From assembly GCA_016870695.1 (NCBI GenBank), contig VGAV01000139.1, positions 1 through 6,542 of the forward strand: a DNA stretch of 6,542 bases, read 5' to 3'. The notes under the pieces are model-generated. The model saw only the letters and a program-made list of their open reading frames with translations, made no database searches and was not told the DNA's origin. This document shows, piece by piece, positions 1 through 5,595 of the stretch (positions are counted from its first letter, which is position 1; each line of letters begins with the position of its first letter). This DNA comes from Actinomycetota bacterium (GTDB lineage: Bacteria > Actinomycetota > Actinomycetes > Actinomycetales > Microbacteriaceae). The position numbers and the translations under genes are program-made.

Positions 1-80
1 CGGCGAGCGTGCTCGGCGCCCTCGTCGTCCTCGGACTCATCACGGCAGGTTTCGGGCTGGCGATGCTCGTCGCCGGTTAG
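1..80 (+). CDS. C-terminal end of an unidentified upstream membrane protein (partial)
   Basis: The frame whose codons begin at position 3 is open from the window edge to a TAG at 78-80 and encodes 25 residues. Almost all are hydrophobic or small (Ala, Val, Leu, Ile, Gly, Phe), which looks like a terminal transmembrane helix ending two residues after the hydrophobic run. The stop lies 9 bases before the next start codon. Nothing in this short tail identifies a family, and the rest of the gene is outside the window. The call rests on reading frame, hydrophobicity and the stop placed just before the next gene. Confidence 0.55.
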   Translation, partial: ASVLGALVVLGLITAGFGLAMLVAG

Positions 81-83
81 AGT
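78..83 (+). promoter_or_regulatory. Candidate -10 element (TAGAGT) for the small membrane protein
   Basis: TAGAGT fits the actinobacterial -10 pattern TANNNT and ends exactly 6 bases before the ATG at 90. The same spacing precedes gpmA and senX3 in this window. Such spacing would place the transcript start at or next to the start codon, giving a leaderless mRNA. No good Shine-Dalgarno sequence and no good -35 hexamer are visible. The element overlaps the stop codon of the previous gene, so read-through from upstream is also possible. Confidence 0.3.
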
Positions 84-89
84 TGACCC

Positions 90-203
90 ATGGATCTCCT
101 CGCGCTCGAACTGTTCTTCGTGGGACTTCTCGGTCTCGCCTCCCTGGCGATCGTGTTCGTGTCCGGAGTGGTGATCAAGAACCTCTACCGCGGCCAGCGC
201 TGA
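90..203 (+). CDS. Small single-span membrane protein, 37 residues, unknown function
   Basis: ATG at 90 to TGA at 201-203 encodes 37 residues. The N-terminus carries two acidic residues (D2, E7). A hydrophobic stretch at about residues 8-29 is long enough for one membrane helix. The tail is basic (K30, R34, R37), which by the positive-inside rule suggests the C-terminus faces the cytoplasm. The gene fits between the upstream stop (9-base gap) and the nitrobindin-like gene (10-base gap) and is collinear with both, so it may be the first gene of the block. Codons use G or C at most third positions, as the neighbours do. I do not recognise a family. Its short length means annotation pipelines may skip it, and it could still be a chance ORF. 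Confidence 0.55.
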   Translation: MDLLALELFFVGLLGLASLAIVFVSGVVIKNLYRGQR

Positions 204-213
204 GCGGCCCGCT

Positions 214-813
214 GTGATCGAGCTTCCGACCGATCTCCCCTCCGACCTCGTCCCCCTCGCCTGGCTCATCGGCGTCTGGGAGGGCACGGGCGTCATCGAC
301 TACGAGGTCGACGGCCGCTCCTATTCGGGGGAGTTCCAGCACCGCGTGAGCTTCAGCCACGACGGCGGACCCGTCCTCAACTACTCGGCCCACGCCTGGC
401 TGCTCGACGGCGACCAGCGCCGCCCCCTGGTGTCCGAGATCGGCTACTGGCGTCTCGGCCGCCCCGCGACCGATGCCGACCCCGGCCCGGCGCTGCTGCC
501 GGCTGCCGCCGAGGCCGCCCCGCGGACCGCCGACGACGTCGAGGCGCTCCGCAACGCCGAGAACGGCTTCGACCTCGAGGTCAGCATCGTGCACTCGGAC
601 GGCGTCATGGAGCTGTACTTGGGACAGGTCCGGGGCCCCCGCATCGACATCGCGACGGATGCCGTCGTCCGCACGGCCGGGGCCAAGCCCTACGTCGCGG
701 CCACGCGCATGTACGGCCTCGTCGACAACCACCTGCTGTGGGCGTGGGACATCGCCGCCCTGGGCCGCGAGCTCGGCTCGCACGCCTCCGCGCGCCTGGC
801 CCGGGCGGAGTGA
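214..813 (+). CDS. Nitrobindin-like FABP-family (DUF1794/THAP4 haem-binding) protein
   Basis: The protein has 199 residues and starts at GTG 214. It matches the bacterial nitrobindin family, ten-stranded beta-barrels that bind ferric haem; characterised members act on peroxynitrite and bind nitric oxide. The family signature G-x-W-x-G-x-G is present at residues 20-26 (GVWEGTG). Near the C-terminus, H190 sits in LGSHASARLAR, the place where the family has its haem-ligating histidine, so this copy may bind haem rather than being one of the ligand-less relatives. It is longer than Rv2717c (about 164 residues), mainly because of an Ala/Pro/Asp-rich insertion at about residues 83-116. No signal peptide is visible, so it should be cytosolic. 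The Shine-Dalgarno sequence is weak; the short gaps on both sides suggest translational coupling. Family assignment is firm; haem binding and activity are inferred. Confidence 0.85.
   Translation: MIELPTDLPSDLVPLAWLIGVWEGTGVIDYEVDGRSYSGEFQHRVSFSHDGGPVLNYSAHAWLLDGDQRRPLVSEIGYWRLGRPATDADPGPALLPAAAEAAPRTADDVEALRNAENGFDLEVSIVHSDGVMELYLGQVRGPRIDIATDAVVRTAGAKPYVAATRMYGLVDNHLLWAWDIAALGRELGSHASARLARAE
807..810 (+). promoter_or_regulatory. Ribosome binding site that decides the ygfZ start
   Basis: GGAG lies 5 bases before the GTG at 816. Another in-frame GTG at 810-812 overlaps the upstream stop as GTGA but has no Shine-Dalgarno sequence at a workable distance. The spacing favours 816. The two choices differ by only two residues. 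Confidence 0.5.
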
Positions 814-815
814 CC

Positions 816-1922
816 GTGGCCACTCTCGCCGAGGTCTCGGGCGCCGTCCTCGACGACGACGGCGGGCTCCGCCACGTCGGCTCGCCCCTCACGGAGCAGC
901 GCCGCCTGGCATCCGGGTCCGCCCTGGCCCCGCTCGCGGACCGTCGCGTCCTCACGGTCGGCGGCGAGGACCGTCTCAGCTGGCTCGACTCGCTCTCGTC
1001 GCAGGCGCTGACGCACCTGCCGGCCGGCGTCTCGACCGAGCTGCTGATCCTGGACCCGCAGGGGCGCGTCGAGCACGCCGCCGCGCTCGTCGACGACGGT
1101 GCGACCGCCTGGCTGATCGTGGATGCCACGGATGCCGAGCCCCTCGCCGCCTGGCTGACCCGCATGCGCTTCCGCCTGCGCGTCGAGGTGCGCGACCGCT
1201 CGGACGAGCTCGCCGTGATCGGCGGCACCCGCGACGCCGTGTCGGCACTGTCCGCCGTCGCGCCGGAGGGGCGTCCCGTCGTCTGGGTCGACCCGTGGCC
1301 CGAGGTGTCGCCCGGCGGGTGGGCGTACGCCCGCGTCGAGCCGCACCCCGGAACGGATCGGGACTGGGCGGAGGCCGTCGTGGAGCGCTCCGAGCTCGAC
1401 CGCGTCGTCGCCGCGGCGGCCGCGGGGGAGCAGTCCCTCGCCGGTCGCGAGGCGGTCGAGGCTCTGCGGGTCGCCGCCTGGCGGCCGCGTCTGTCGGTCG
1501 ACGCCGACGAGCGCCTCCTGCCCCACGAGATGGACTGGCTGCGCACCGCGGTGCACCTGTCGAAGGGCTGCTACCGCGGGCAGGAGACCGTCGCCAAGGT
1601 GCACAACCTCGGCCACCCGCCCCGGCGCGTGGTCGCGCTGCAGCTGGACGGCAGCGACAGCATCCTGCCGTCCCGGGGCGATGCGGTCCGCGCGGGCGAC
1701 ACTGTCGTCGGGGCGATCACGTCGGTCGCCGTGCACCACGAGGACGGTCCCATCGCGCTGGCGCTGATCCGCCGGAACGCCCCCGAGGGGGTGACCCTCG
1801 AGATCGACACCGAGGACGGCGTGATCGCCGCCGCGCAGGAGACCGTCGTCCCCGCCGACGCCGGCGCCACCGCGGGGGTCCCGCGCCTGCCGCGTCTCGG
1901 ACGCCGCCGCGCCGCGGAATGA
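816..1922 (+). CDS. ygfZ: YgfZ/GcvT-type folate-binding protein (Fe-S cluster maintenance)
   Basis: This 368-residue protein belongs to the YgfZ family, tetrahydrofolate-binding relatives of glycine-cleavage T-protein. They support assembly or repair of certain Fe-S enzymes, such as tRNA methylthiotransferase MiaB in E. coli. The diagnostic motif K-G-C-Y-x-G-Q-E is intact at residues 250-257, with the family's key cysteine at C252. It is preceded by the typical segment ALRVAAWRPRL...LPHEMDWL. The N-terminal two-thirds is the GcvT-like folate-binding region; residues from about 270 form the C-terminal barrel. The last 20 or so residues are a basic, low-complexity tail. It starts 2 bases after the nitrobindin-like gene and its stop overlaps the next start (ATGA). 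No signal peptide is visible, so it should be cytosolic. The family is certain from the motif; its client enzymes here are unknown. Confidence 0.93.
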   Translation: MATLAEVSGAVLDDDGGLRHVGSPLTEQRRLASGSALAPLADRRVLTVGGEDRLSWLDSLSSQALTHLPAGVSTELLILDPQGRVEHAAALVDDGATAWLIVDATDAEPLAAWLTRMRFRLRVEVRDRSDELAVIGGTRDAVSALSAVAPEGRPVVWVDPWPEVSPGGWAYARVEPHPGTDRDWAEAVVERSELDRVVAAAAAGEQSLAGREAVEALRVAAWRPRLSVDADERLLPHEMDWLRTAVHLSKGCYRGQETVAKVHNLGHPPRRVVALQLDGSDSILPSRGDAVRAGDTVVGAITSVAVHHEDGPIALALIRRNAPEGVTLEIDTEDGVIAAAQETVVPADAGATAGVPRLPRLGRRRAAE

Positions 1923-3031
1923 GCGACGGCGAGACCTGGTCGACGACCTCCGGGGTCGTCGTCCCGCGGTCGCGCATGAGGTCGAGCCTCCGCCGGCGCC
2001 TGGCGCGCCTGCGCGAGTCCGCGCCCGCCGTCGCGCAGATCGTCGTGGCGGCCACCGCGGCGTACGTCTTCGCGCATCTCGTCCTCGGGCATCCGGCGCC
2101 GCTGCTCGCGGCGACGGTCACCGTCTCGAGCCTCGGCCTGGTCCGGGACGCCCGCCCCTGGCGGGTGGCCGAGACGGTGGCGGGCATGCTCGTCGGCATC
2201 CTCATCGCCGAGATCGTGCTGCTGCTCGCCGGCGCCGGGTGGTGGCAGTTGGCGATCGCGATGACCCTCACCCTGGTCGTCGCCCGGTTCCTCTCGCCCC
2301 AGGCGGGATTCGCGCTGGCCGCGGTGGTCCAGTCGCTCATCGCGCTCATCGCCGTGGGCGGCGCCCCCTTCCTCCGCCTGCTCGACGGCATCGTGGGCGG
2401 GGCGGCGGCGCTCCTCGTGACCGCGCTCATCCCACGGACCCTGCGGCGCACCGAGCTGCGCGACGCCGACGAGCTCTTCGACGCCCTGGATGCCGCGATG
2501 TCGACGATCGTGCGGGCGCTGCGCCGCGGCGACCGCGCCCGGGCCGACCGCGGGCTCGACCGCGCCCGCTCGCTGCAGACGTACGTCGATGCGTGGACGG
2601 GGTCGCTGGAGTCCGGCCGCGAGGTGGCGCGCATCTCGCCGTTCCTGCGCCGGCAGCGCGGGGAGCTGCAGCGCCACGAGCGCGCCCGGGCCGCCCTCGA
2701 CCTGGCCACGCGGAACCTCCGCGTCATCGCCCGTCGGGCGGCGTATCTCTGCGCCGACGGCGAGAGCCGTCCGGTTCCCGCCGACCTGCTGGCCGAGCTC
2801 GCCCGCGGCGCCTCCCTCGTGCGCGACGCCCTCGCCGACGCCGGCCGCGAGCCGGAGGCGCGGGCGTATCTGGCCGCGATCGCCCGACGCCTGGACCCGG
2901 CGGCCCTGCTCCCCGGCGGCGGGGTGGGGGAGCTCAACCTGCTCGCCGCCCTCCGGCCGCTGGCCGTCGACCTGCTGGTCGCGGTGGGAGTGCCCTCCGG
3001 CGAGGCGCGCGACCTCCTGCCGCGCATCTGA
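1919..3031 (+). CDS. FUSC-family (aromatic acid exporter-like) six-helix membrane protein
   Basis: The start ATG overlaps the ygfZ stop as ATGA, indicating translational coupling; the product has 370 residues. A basic N-terminal stretch (residues 17-32) precedes six hydrophobic segments at about 36-56, 60-75, 84-105, 108-124, 130-147 and 153-171. From 175 to the end the protein is rich in charged residues, Ala and Leu, and looks like a soluble helical domain. This matches half-size FUSC/ArAE proteins related to aromatic carboxylic acid efflux pumps. HPAPLLAATVTVSSLG at about 58-73 resembles the conserved helix-2 region of that family. The substrate cannot be read from sequence, and the family assignment rests on topology and pattern, not on a search. 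A second in-frame ATG at 1976 (residue 20) is possible but less likely given the overlap. Confidence 0.78.
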   Translation: MSDGETWSTTSGVVVPRSRMRSSLRRRLARLRESAPAVAQIVVAATAAYVFAHLVLGHPAPLLAATVTVSSLGLVRDARPWRVAETVAGMLVGILIAEIVLLLAGAGWWQLAIAMTLTLVVARFLSPQAGFALAAVVQSLIALIAVGGAPFLRLLDGIVGGAAALLVTALIPRTLRRTELRDADELFDALDAAMSTIVRALRRGDRARADRGLDRARSLQTYVDAWTGSLESGREVARISPFLRRQRGELQRHERARAALDLATRNLRVIARRAAYLCADGESRPVPADLLAELARGASLVRDALADAGREPEARAYLAAIARRLDPAALLPGGGVGELNLLAALRPLAVDLLVAVGVPSGEARDLLPRI

Positions 3032-3034
3032 GCC

Positions 3035-3055
3035 GCCGCGGCGCACGACCGCGGC
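3035..3055. terminator. GC-rich hairpin between convergent genes
   Basis: The arms GCCGCGG (3035-3041) and CCGCGGC (3049-3055) are exact inverted repeats with a 7-base loop. The hairpin lies 4 bases after the FUSC stop and 5 bases before the methyltransferase stop on the other strand. It could serve both transcripts. There is no U-run on either side, so it is not a classical intrinsic terminator. In DNA this GC-rich, a 7-bp stem is only moderate evidence. Confidence 0.4.
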
Positions 3056-3060
3056 CGACG

Positions 3061-3852
3061 CTAGCTTCGCGGTGCGACCGCCGACCAGTCCACCGTGACC
3101 TCGCCGAGGCGCCAGCGGCCCGGCTGGCGGATCGGCCATCCGGCATCCCTCATCGCCCCGATGGCGGTACGCCAGCGGTGGACGGGGCCGAAGGGGGCGA
3201 CGGCCGAGGCGCGGGCCCACTCCTGGTCCAGAGCCGCGAGGTAAGCGTGCACCCCTTCGCCGGGGATGTTCCGGTGGATGAGGGCCTTGGGCAGACGCTC
3301 GGCGGCGATCGACGGAGCGTCGAGCCCGTCCAGGCGCAGGGACACCGTGAGGGTCCGCGGAACGGCGTCGGCCCCGACCTCGATCCACGTCACGACGCGC
3401 CCGATCTCGTCGCAGGTCCCCTCGACGAGGATGCCGTCGGCGTCGAGGCGCCCGCACATCCGCTCCCAGGCGTTCGCGACGTCGGCCTCGTCGTACTGCC
3501 GCAGGACGTTCATGGCCCGGATGATCGCCGGCCGTCGGCCGCGCGGGACGGGCACCTCGAACCCGCCGAGCGCGAACCCCACCCCGGGCACGCCGGCGGC
3601 CTGCGTCCGGGCGCGCGCGACGCGGTCCGGATCGATCTCGAGACCGAGGACCTCGACGTCCGCCCGCACCCGCCGCAGCCGCGCATGCAGTTCGAGGGGG
3701 GTGACGGCGCTCGCCCCGAAGCCGAGGTCCACCACGAGCGGGTCCCCGGCCCGGCGGAGCGCCGGGTGCCGGGCGATCCAGCGGTCCACCCGTCGCAGTC
3801 GGTTGACCCCGGTGGTGCCACGCGTGGGGCGGCCGACGGGGGAGGCGTTCAC
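3061..3852 (-). CDS. Class I SAM-dependent methyltransferase, target unknown
   Basis: The product has 263 residues, with GTG at 3852-3850 and stop at 3063-3061. The Rossmann-fold SAM-binding motif I is at residues 39-48 (VVDLGFGAS). The acidic residue that usually contacts the ribose is E72 in the strand LGLEIDPDRVARA. A motif IV-like strand follows (AIIRAMNVLRQYDE, about 109-122), then a strand and turn ILVEGTCDE (141-149). The last glycine of the usual GxGxG is replaced by Ala-Ser, a difference seen in some divergent methyltransferases. The C-terminal third (HRWRTAIGAMRDAGWPI...) has no motif I can tie to a substrate. It is transcribed alone, divergent from gpmA and convergent with the FUSC gene. 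The fold assignment is strong; the substrate is unknown. Confidence 0.8.
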   Translation of the reverse strand: MNASPVGRPTRGTTGVNRLRRVDRWIARHPALRRAGDPLVVDLGFGASAVTPLELHARLRRVRADVEVLGLEIDPDRVARARTQAAGVPGVGFALGGFEVPVPRGRRPAIIRAMNVLRQYDEADVANAWERMCGRLDADGILVEGTCDEIGRVVTWIEVGADAVPRTLTVSLRLDGLDAPSIAAERLPKALIHRNIPGEGVHAYLAALDQEWARASAVAPFGPVHRWRTAIGAMRDAGWPIRQPGRWRLGEVTVDWSAVAPRS

Positions 3853-3859
3853 CCGAACA

Positions 3860-3863
3860 TCCT
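3860..3863 (-). promoter_or_regulatory. Ribosome binding site deciding the methyltransferase start
   Basis: On the minus strand AGGA is followed by 7 bases and then the GTG at 3852. This supports GTG 3852 over the farther in-frame ATG at 3918-3916, which would run the coding region into the gpmA promoter and add an unconserved-looking Arg/Pro-rich extension. Confidence 0.5.
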
Positions 3864-3912
3864 GCCAGCCGGGTGCCGGGTCCGCGGCCCGTGGAGGACC
3901 CCGCCGTCTCGC

Positions 3913-3918
3913 TAGCAT
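3913..3918 (+). promoter_or_regulatory. Candidate -10 element (TAGCAT) of gpmA
   Basis: TAGCAT matches the actinobacterial TANNNT -10 pattern and ends 6 bases before the gpmA ATG. The spacer is GGAGGC, the same six bases found in the matching place before senX3. The purine-rich GGAGG lies only one base from the ATG, too close to act as a normal Shine-Dalgarno sequence. A leaderless or nearly leaderless transcript is therefore the simplest reading. No convincing -35 hexamer is seen. The 72-bp gap also has to hold the methyltransferase promoter, for which I see no clear -10. Confidence 0.45.
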
Positions 3919-3924
3919 GGAGGC

Positions 3925-4677
3925 ATGACCGAGCCTTACACGCTGATCCTCCTCCGTCACGGCCAGAGCGAGTGGAACAAGACCAACCAGTTCACCGGGT
4001 GGGTCGACGTCCGCCTCACCGACCAGGGCAAGGCCGAGGCGAAGCGCGGCGGCGAGCTGCTCGCCGAGTCCGGCATCCTGCCCGACGTCCTGCACACCTC
4101 GGTGCTCAGCCGTGCCATCCAGACGGCGAACATCGCCCTCGACGCCGCCGACCGTCTGTGGATCCCCGTCAAGCGCTCGTGGCGCCTCAACGAGCGCCAC
4201 TACGGCGCCCTCCAGGGCAAGGACAAGGCGCAGACCCTCGAGGAGTTCGGCAACGAGCAGTTCATGCTCTGGCGCCGCTCGTTCGACGTTCCGCCGCCCG
4301 CGCTGCCCGCCGACGACCAGTACAGCCAGGTCGGCGACCCCCGCTACGCCGGCATCGACGGCGAGGTGCCCGACACCGAGTCGCTGAAGATCGTCATCGA
4401 CCGCATGCTGCCCTACTGGCAGAGCGACATCGCCCCCGACCTGAAGGCCGGCAAGACCGTCCTCGTCACCGCCCACGGCAACTCGCTGCGCGGTCTCGTC
4501 AAGCACCTCGAGGGCATCAGCGACGGCGACATCGCCGAGCTGAACATCCCGACCGGCATCCCGCTCGTGTACCGCCTCGACGCCGACCTCCAGCCGCTCG
4601 GCCCGGGTCAGTACCTCGACCCCGAGGCTGCCGCCGCCGGTGCCGCCGCGGTCGCCGCCCAGGGCAAGAAGGACTGA
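3925..4677 (+). CDS. gpmA: 2,3-bisphosphoglycerate-dependent phosphoglycerate mutase
   Basis: This 250-residue enzyme interconverts 3- and 2-phosphoglycerate in glycolysis and gluconeogenesis in the cytosol. It belongs to the histidine phosphatase superfamily. The signature LRHGQSEWN holds the phosphohistidine H12 (residues 10-18). The substrate-binding and acid residues are in [14 protein letters not shown] (E90, R91), R63 is in LSRAIQTA, and the second active-site histidine H184 is in [10 protein letters not shown]. Length matches the dimeric/tetrameric bacterial enzyme. The final 18 residues are an Ala-rich tail ending in KKD. The ATG at 3925 gives the expected N-terminus. It is probably transcribed alone, ending at the hairpin shared with phoU. 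Proximity to senX3 matches the M. tuberculosis order gpm1-senX3-regX3. Confidence 0.97.
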   Translation: MTEPYTLILLRHGQSEWNKTNQFTGWVDVRLTDQGKAEAKRGGELLAESGILPDVLHTSVLSRAIQTANIALDAADRLWIPVKRSWRLNERHYGALQGKDKAQTLEEFGNEQFMLWRRSFDVPPPALPADDQYSQVGDPRYAGIDGEVPDTESLKIVIDRMLPYWQSDIAPDLKAGKTVLVTAHGNSLRGLVKHLEGISDGDIAELNIPTGIPLVYRLDADLQPLGPGQYLDPEAAAAGAAAVAAQGKKD

Positions 4678-4693
4678 CGCGCCGGAACGAGAA

Positions 4694-4724
4694 AGAGGGT
4701 GGATGCCACTGGCATCCACCCTCT
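4694..4724. terminator. Bidirectional terminator between gpmA and phoU
   Basis: A perfect 14-bp inverted repeat (arms 4694-4707 and 4711-4724) encloses a 3-base loop, ACT. It lies 16 bases after the gpmA stop and 14 bases from the phoU stop, in the 61-bp gap between these convergent genes. In the phoU direction the stem is followed by TTCTCGTT, a short U-rich tail; in the gpmA direction the tail is CCGTCGTT. The centre of the stem is the heptamer GGATGCC paired with GGCATCC, a word that recurs across the window. Confidence 0.85.
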
Positions 4725-4738
4725 CCGTCGTTACGGGG

Positions 4739-5422
4739 TCAGACGACCGGCGCGTGCTCGACGGTGGTGTCCTCGCCGTCGTTGGCCCAGTCGCCGGTGG
4801 CCAGGTAGACGACCTTCTTCGCGACGGACACGGCGTGGTCGGCGAAGCGCTCGTGGTAGCGGCTCGCGAGCGTCGCGTCGACGGTTGCGGTGGCCTCGCC
4901 CTTCCACGAGTCGCCGAGCACCTTCTCGAACACGCTGACGTGCAGCTCGTCGATGTCGTCGTCGGCGTCGCGGATCGCCTCGGCGATGCGCAGGTCCTGC
5001 GTGCGGAGCAGCTCCGCGAGCTTGCGGGCCACCTCGACGTCGAGCTCGCCCATGCGGGTGAAGGTGCCCTTCAGGCCGCGGGGGATCGCACGCTCGGGGA
5101 AGCGGGAGCGGGCCAGCTGGGCGATGTGCTCGGCCATGTCGCCCATGCGCTCGAGCGACGCGCTCACACGCAGCGCGGTGACGACGATGCGCAGGTCGCG
5201 GGCGACGGGTTGCTGGCGGGCGAGGATCTCGATCGCGAGCTCGTCGAGGGCGATGGCCTTCTCGTCGATGACGGCGTCCGCCTCGATGACCTCTTCGGCG
5301 AGGGAGACGTCGCTCGTGCCGAACGCGCGGGTGGCACGGTCGATGGCGACGGCCACCAGGTCGGCGATCTCGACCAGACGGCTCTGGACGTCTTCAAGGG
5401 ACTGGTGGAACACTTCGCGCAT
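4739..5422 (-). CDS. phoU: Phosphate signalling regulator PhoU
   Basis: The product has 227 residues and starts at ATG 5422. PhoU proteins are cytosolic two-repeat helical bundles that link the Pst phosphate transporter to the sensor kinase and keep the phosphate-starvation response off when phosphate is plentiful. Two copies of the metal-binding E(R)xxD signature are present, ERMGDMAEHI (residues 91-100) and ERFADHAVSV (191-200), one per repeat. The N-terminus MREVFHQSLEDVQSRL is the usual actinobacterial form (PhoY-like in mycobacteria). The last 17 residues are an acidic extension beyond the normal end. An upstream in-frame ATG (5455) would add 11 basic residues with no homology and no Shine-Dalgarno support. 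It lies divergent to senX3, its expected partner. Confidence 0.95.
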   Translation of the reverse strand: MREVFHQSLEDVQSRLVEIADLVAVAIDRATRAFGTSDVSLAEEVIEADAVIDEKAIALDELAIEILARQQPVARDLRIVVTALRVSASLERMGDMAEHIAQLARSRFPERAIPRGLKGTFTRMGELDVEVARKLAELLRTQDLRIAEAIRDADDDIDELHVSVFEKVLGDSWKGEATATVDATLASRYHERFADHAVSVAKKVVYLATGDWANDGEDTTVEHAPVV

Positions 5423-5431
5423 CGCAACTGA

Positions 5432-5438
5432 CCTTCCT
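5432..5438 (-). promoter_or_regulatory. Ribosome binding site of phoU
   Basis: AGGAAGG on the minus strand stands 9 bases before the ATG at 5422. It supports the short start and implies a normal leadered mRNA for phoU, in contrast to the senX3 and gpmA starts. A poor -10-like AACAAT (minus strand, 5485-5480) would place the transcript start about 50 bases upstream of the ATG. Confidence 0.6.
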
Positions 5439-5494
5439 CGTTCGCGGCACGGCACACACGCGTCCCGCGACCCTCCGCGATTGTTCCCAGCGAA

Positions 5495-5523
5495 GGTTAA
5501 CGAGTGGTGCTGTGACAGTGAAT
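5495..5523 (-). promoter_or_regulatory. Candidate PHO box (RegX3/PhoP operator) of phoU-senX3
   Basis: Read on the minus strand, three heptamers start exactly 11 bp apart: ATTCACT (5523-5517), CAGCACC (5512-5506) and GTTAACC (5501-5495). Compared with the actinobacterial PHO-box unit GTTCACC they match at 5, 4 and 6 of 7 positions. An 11-bp direct repeat is the known architecture of PhoP operators in Streptomyces and of related RegX3 sites. The site ends 9 bp before the poor AACAAT -10 candidate of phoU, so it would overlap the -35 region, as expected for an activator. Repeat recognition was by eye, with no matrix score. Confidence 0.45.
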
Positions 5524-5550
5524 AGTAGCCCTCCCCGGCAACGGTGCGCG

Positions 5551-5568
5551 GCTGAACGTCCGGTGACG
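5551..5568 (-). promoter_or_regulatory. Second PHO-box-like repeat pair, next to the senX3 promoter
   Basis: On the minus strand CGTCACC (5568-5562) and GTTCAGC (5557-5551) again start 11 bp apart and match GTTCACC at 5 and 6 of 7 positions. The pair lies about 15-30 bp upstream of the senX3 -10 candidate and so covers its -35 region. Two units are weaker evidence than three, and the register relative to the 5495-5523 site is not a multiple of 11. Confidence 0.28.
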
Positions 5569-5583
5569 TACAGATCGCGCCCC

Positions 5584-5589
5584 TACGCT
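5584..5589 (+). promoter_or_regulatory. Candidate -10 element (TACGCT) of senX3
   Basis: TACGCT fits TANNNT and is followed by GGAGGC and then the ATG at 5596, the same layout and spacer as gpmA. The 6-base distance points to a leaderless transcript. A weak -35-like GTGACG lies at 5563-5568 with a short 15-base spacer. Confidence 0.42.
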
Positions 5590-5595
5590 GGAGGC

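Noticed and set aside
738..815. Upstream ATG start for ygfZ at 738
   Set aside because: It would add 26 Arg/Pro/Gly-rich residues inside the nitrobindin-like gene; GTG 816 has a GGAG at good spacing.
473..1918. In-frame N-terminal extension of the FUSC gene back to 473
   Set aside because: The extension is Arg/Pro-rich shadow sequence over two real genes. The ATG at 1919 overlaps the ygfZ stop and gives a normal FUSC N-terminus.
1571..3457. Long minus-strand open frame of 628 codons across ygfZ, the FUSC gene and part of the methyltransferase
   Set aside because: It is antisense to genes with clear family motifs, rich in Arg/Gly/Pro/Ala with no domain, and typical of shadow frames in high-GC DNA.
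3911..3916. GCTAGC palindrome in the methyltransferase/gpmA gap as an operator
   Set aside because: It is a six-base palindrome overlapping the -10 candidate, too short to support a binding site.
3853..4719. Extension of the methyltransferase frame upstream through gpmA
   Set aside because: The frame is merely open antisense to gpmA; the GTG at 3852 with AGGA gives a sensible N-terminus.
4640..5431. Plus-strand open frame of 263 codons antisense to phoU
   Set aside because: phoU carries both PhoU signatures on the other strand, and this frame crosses the terminator hairpin.
5423..5455. Longer phoU start at 5455
   Set aside because: The 11 added residues are absent from PhoU proteins as I know them, and the Shine-Dalgarno AGGAAGG points to 5422.
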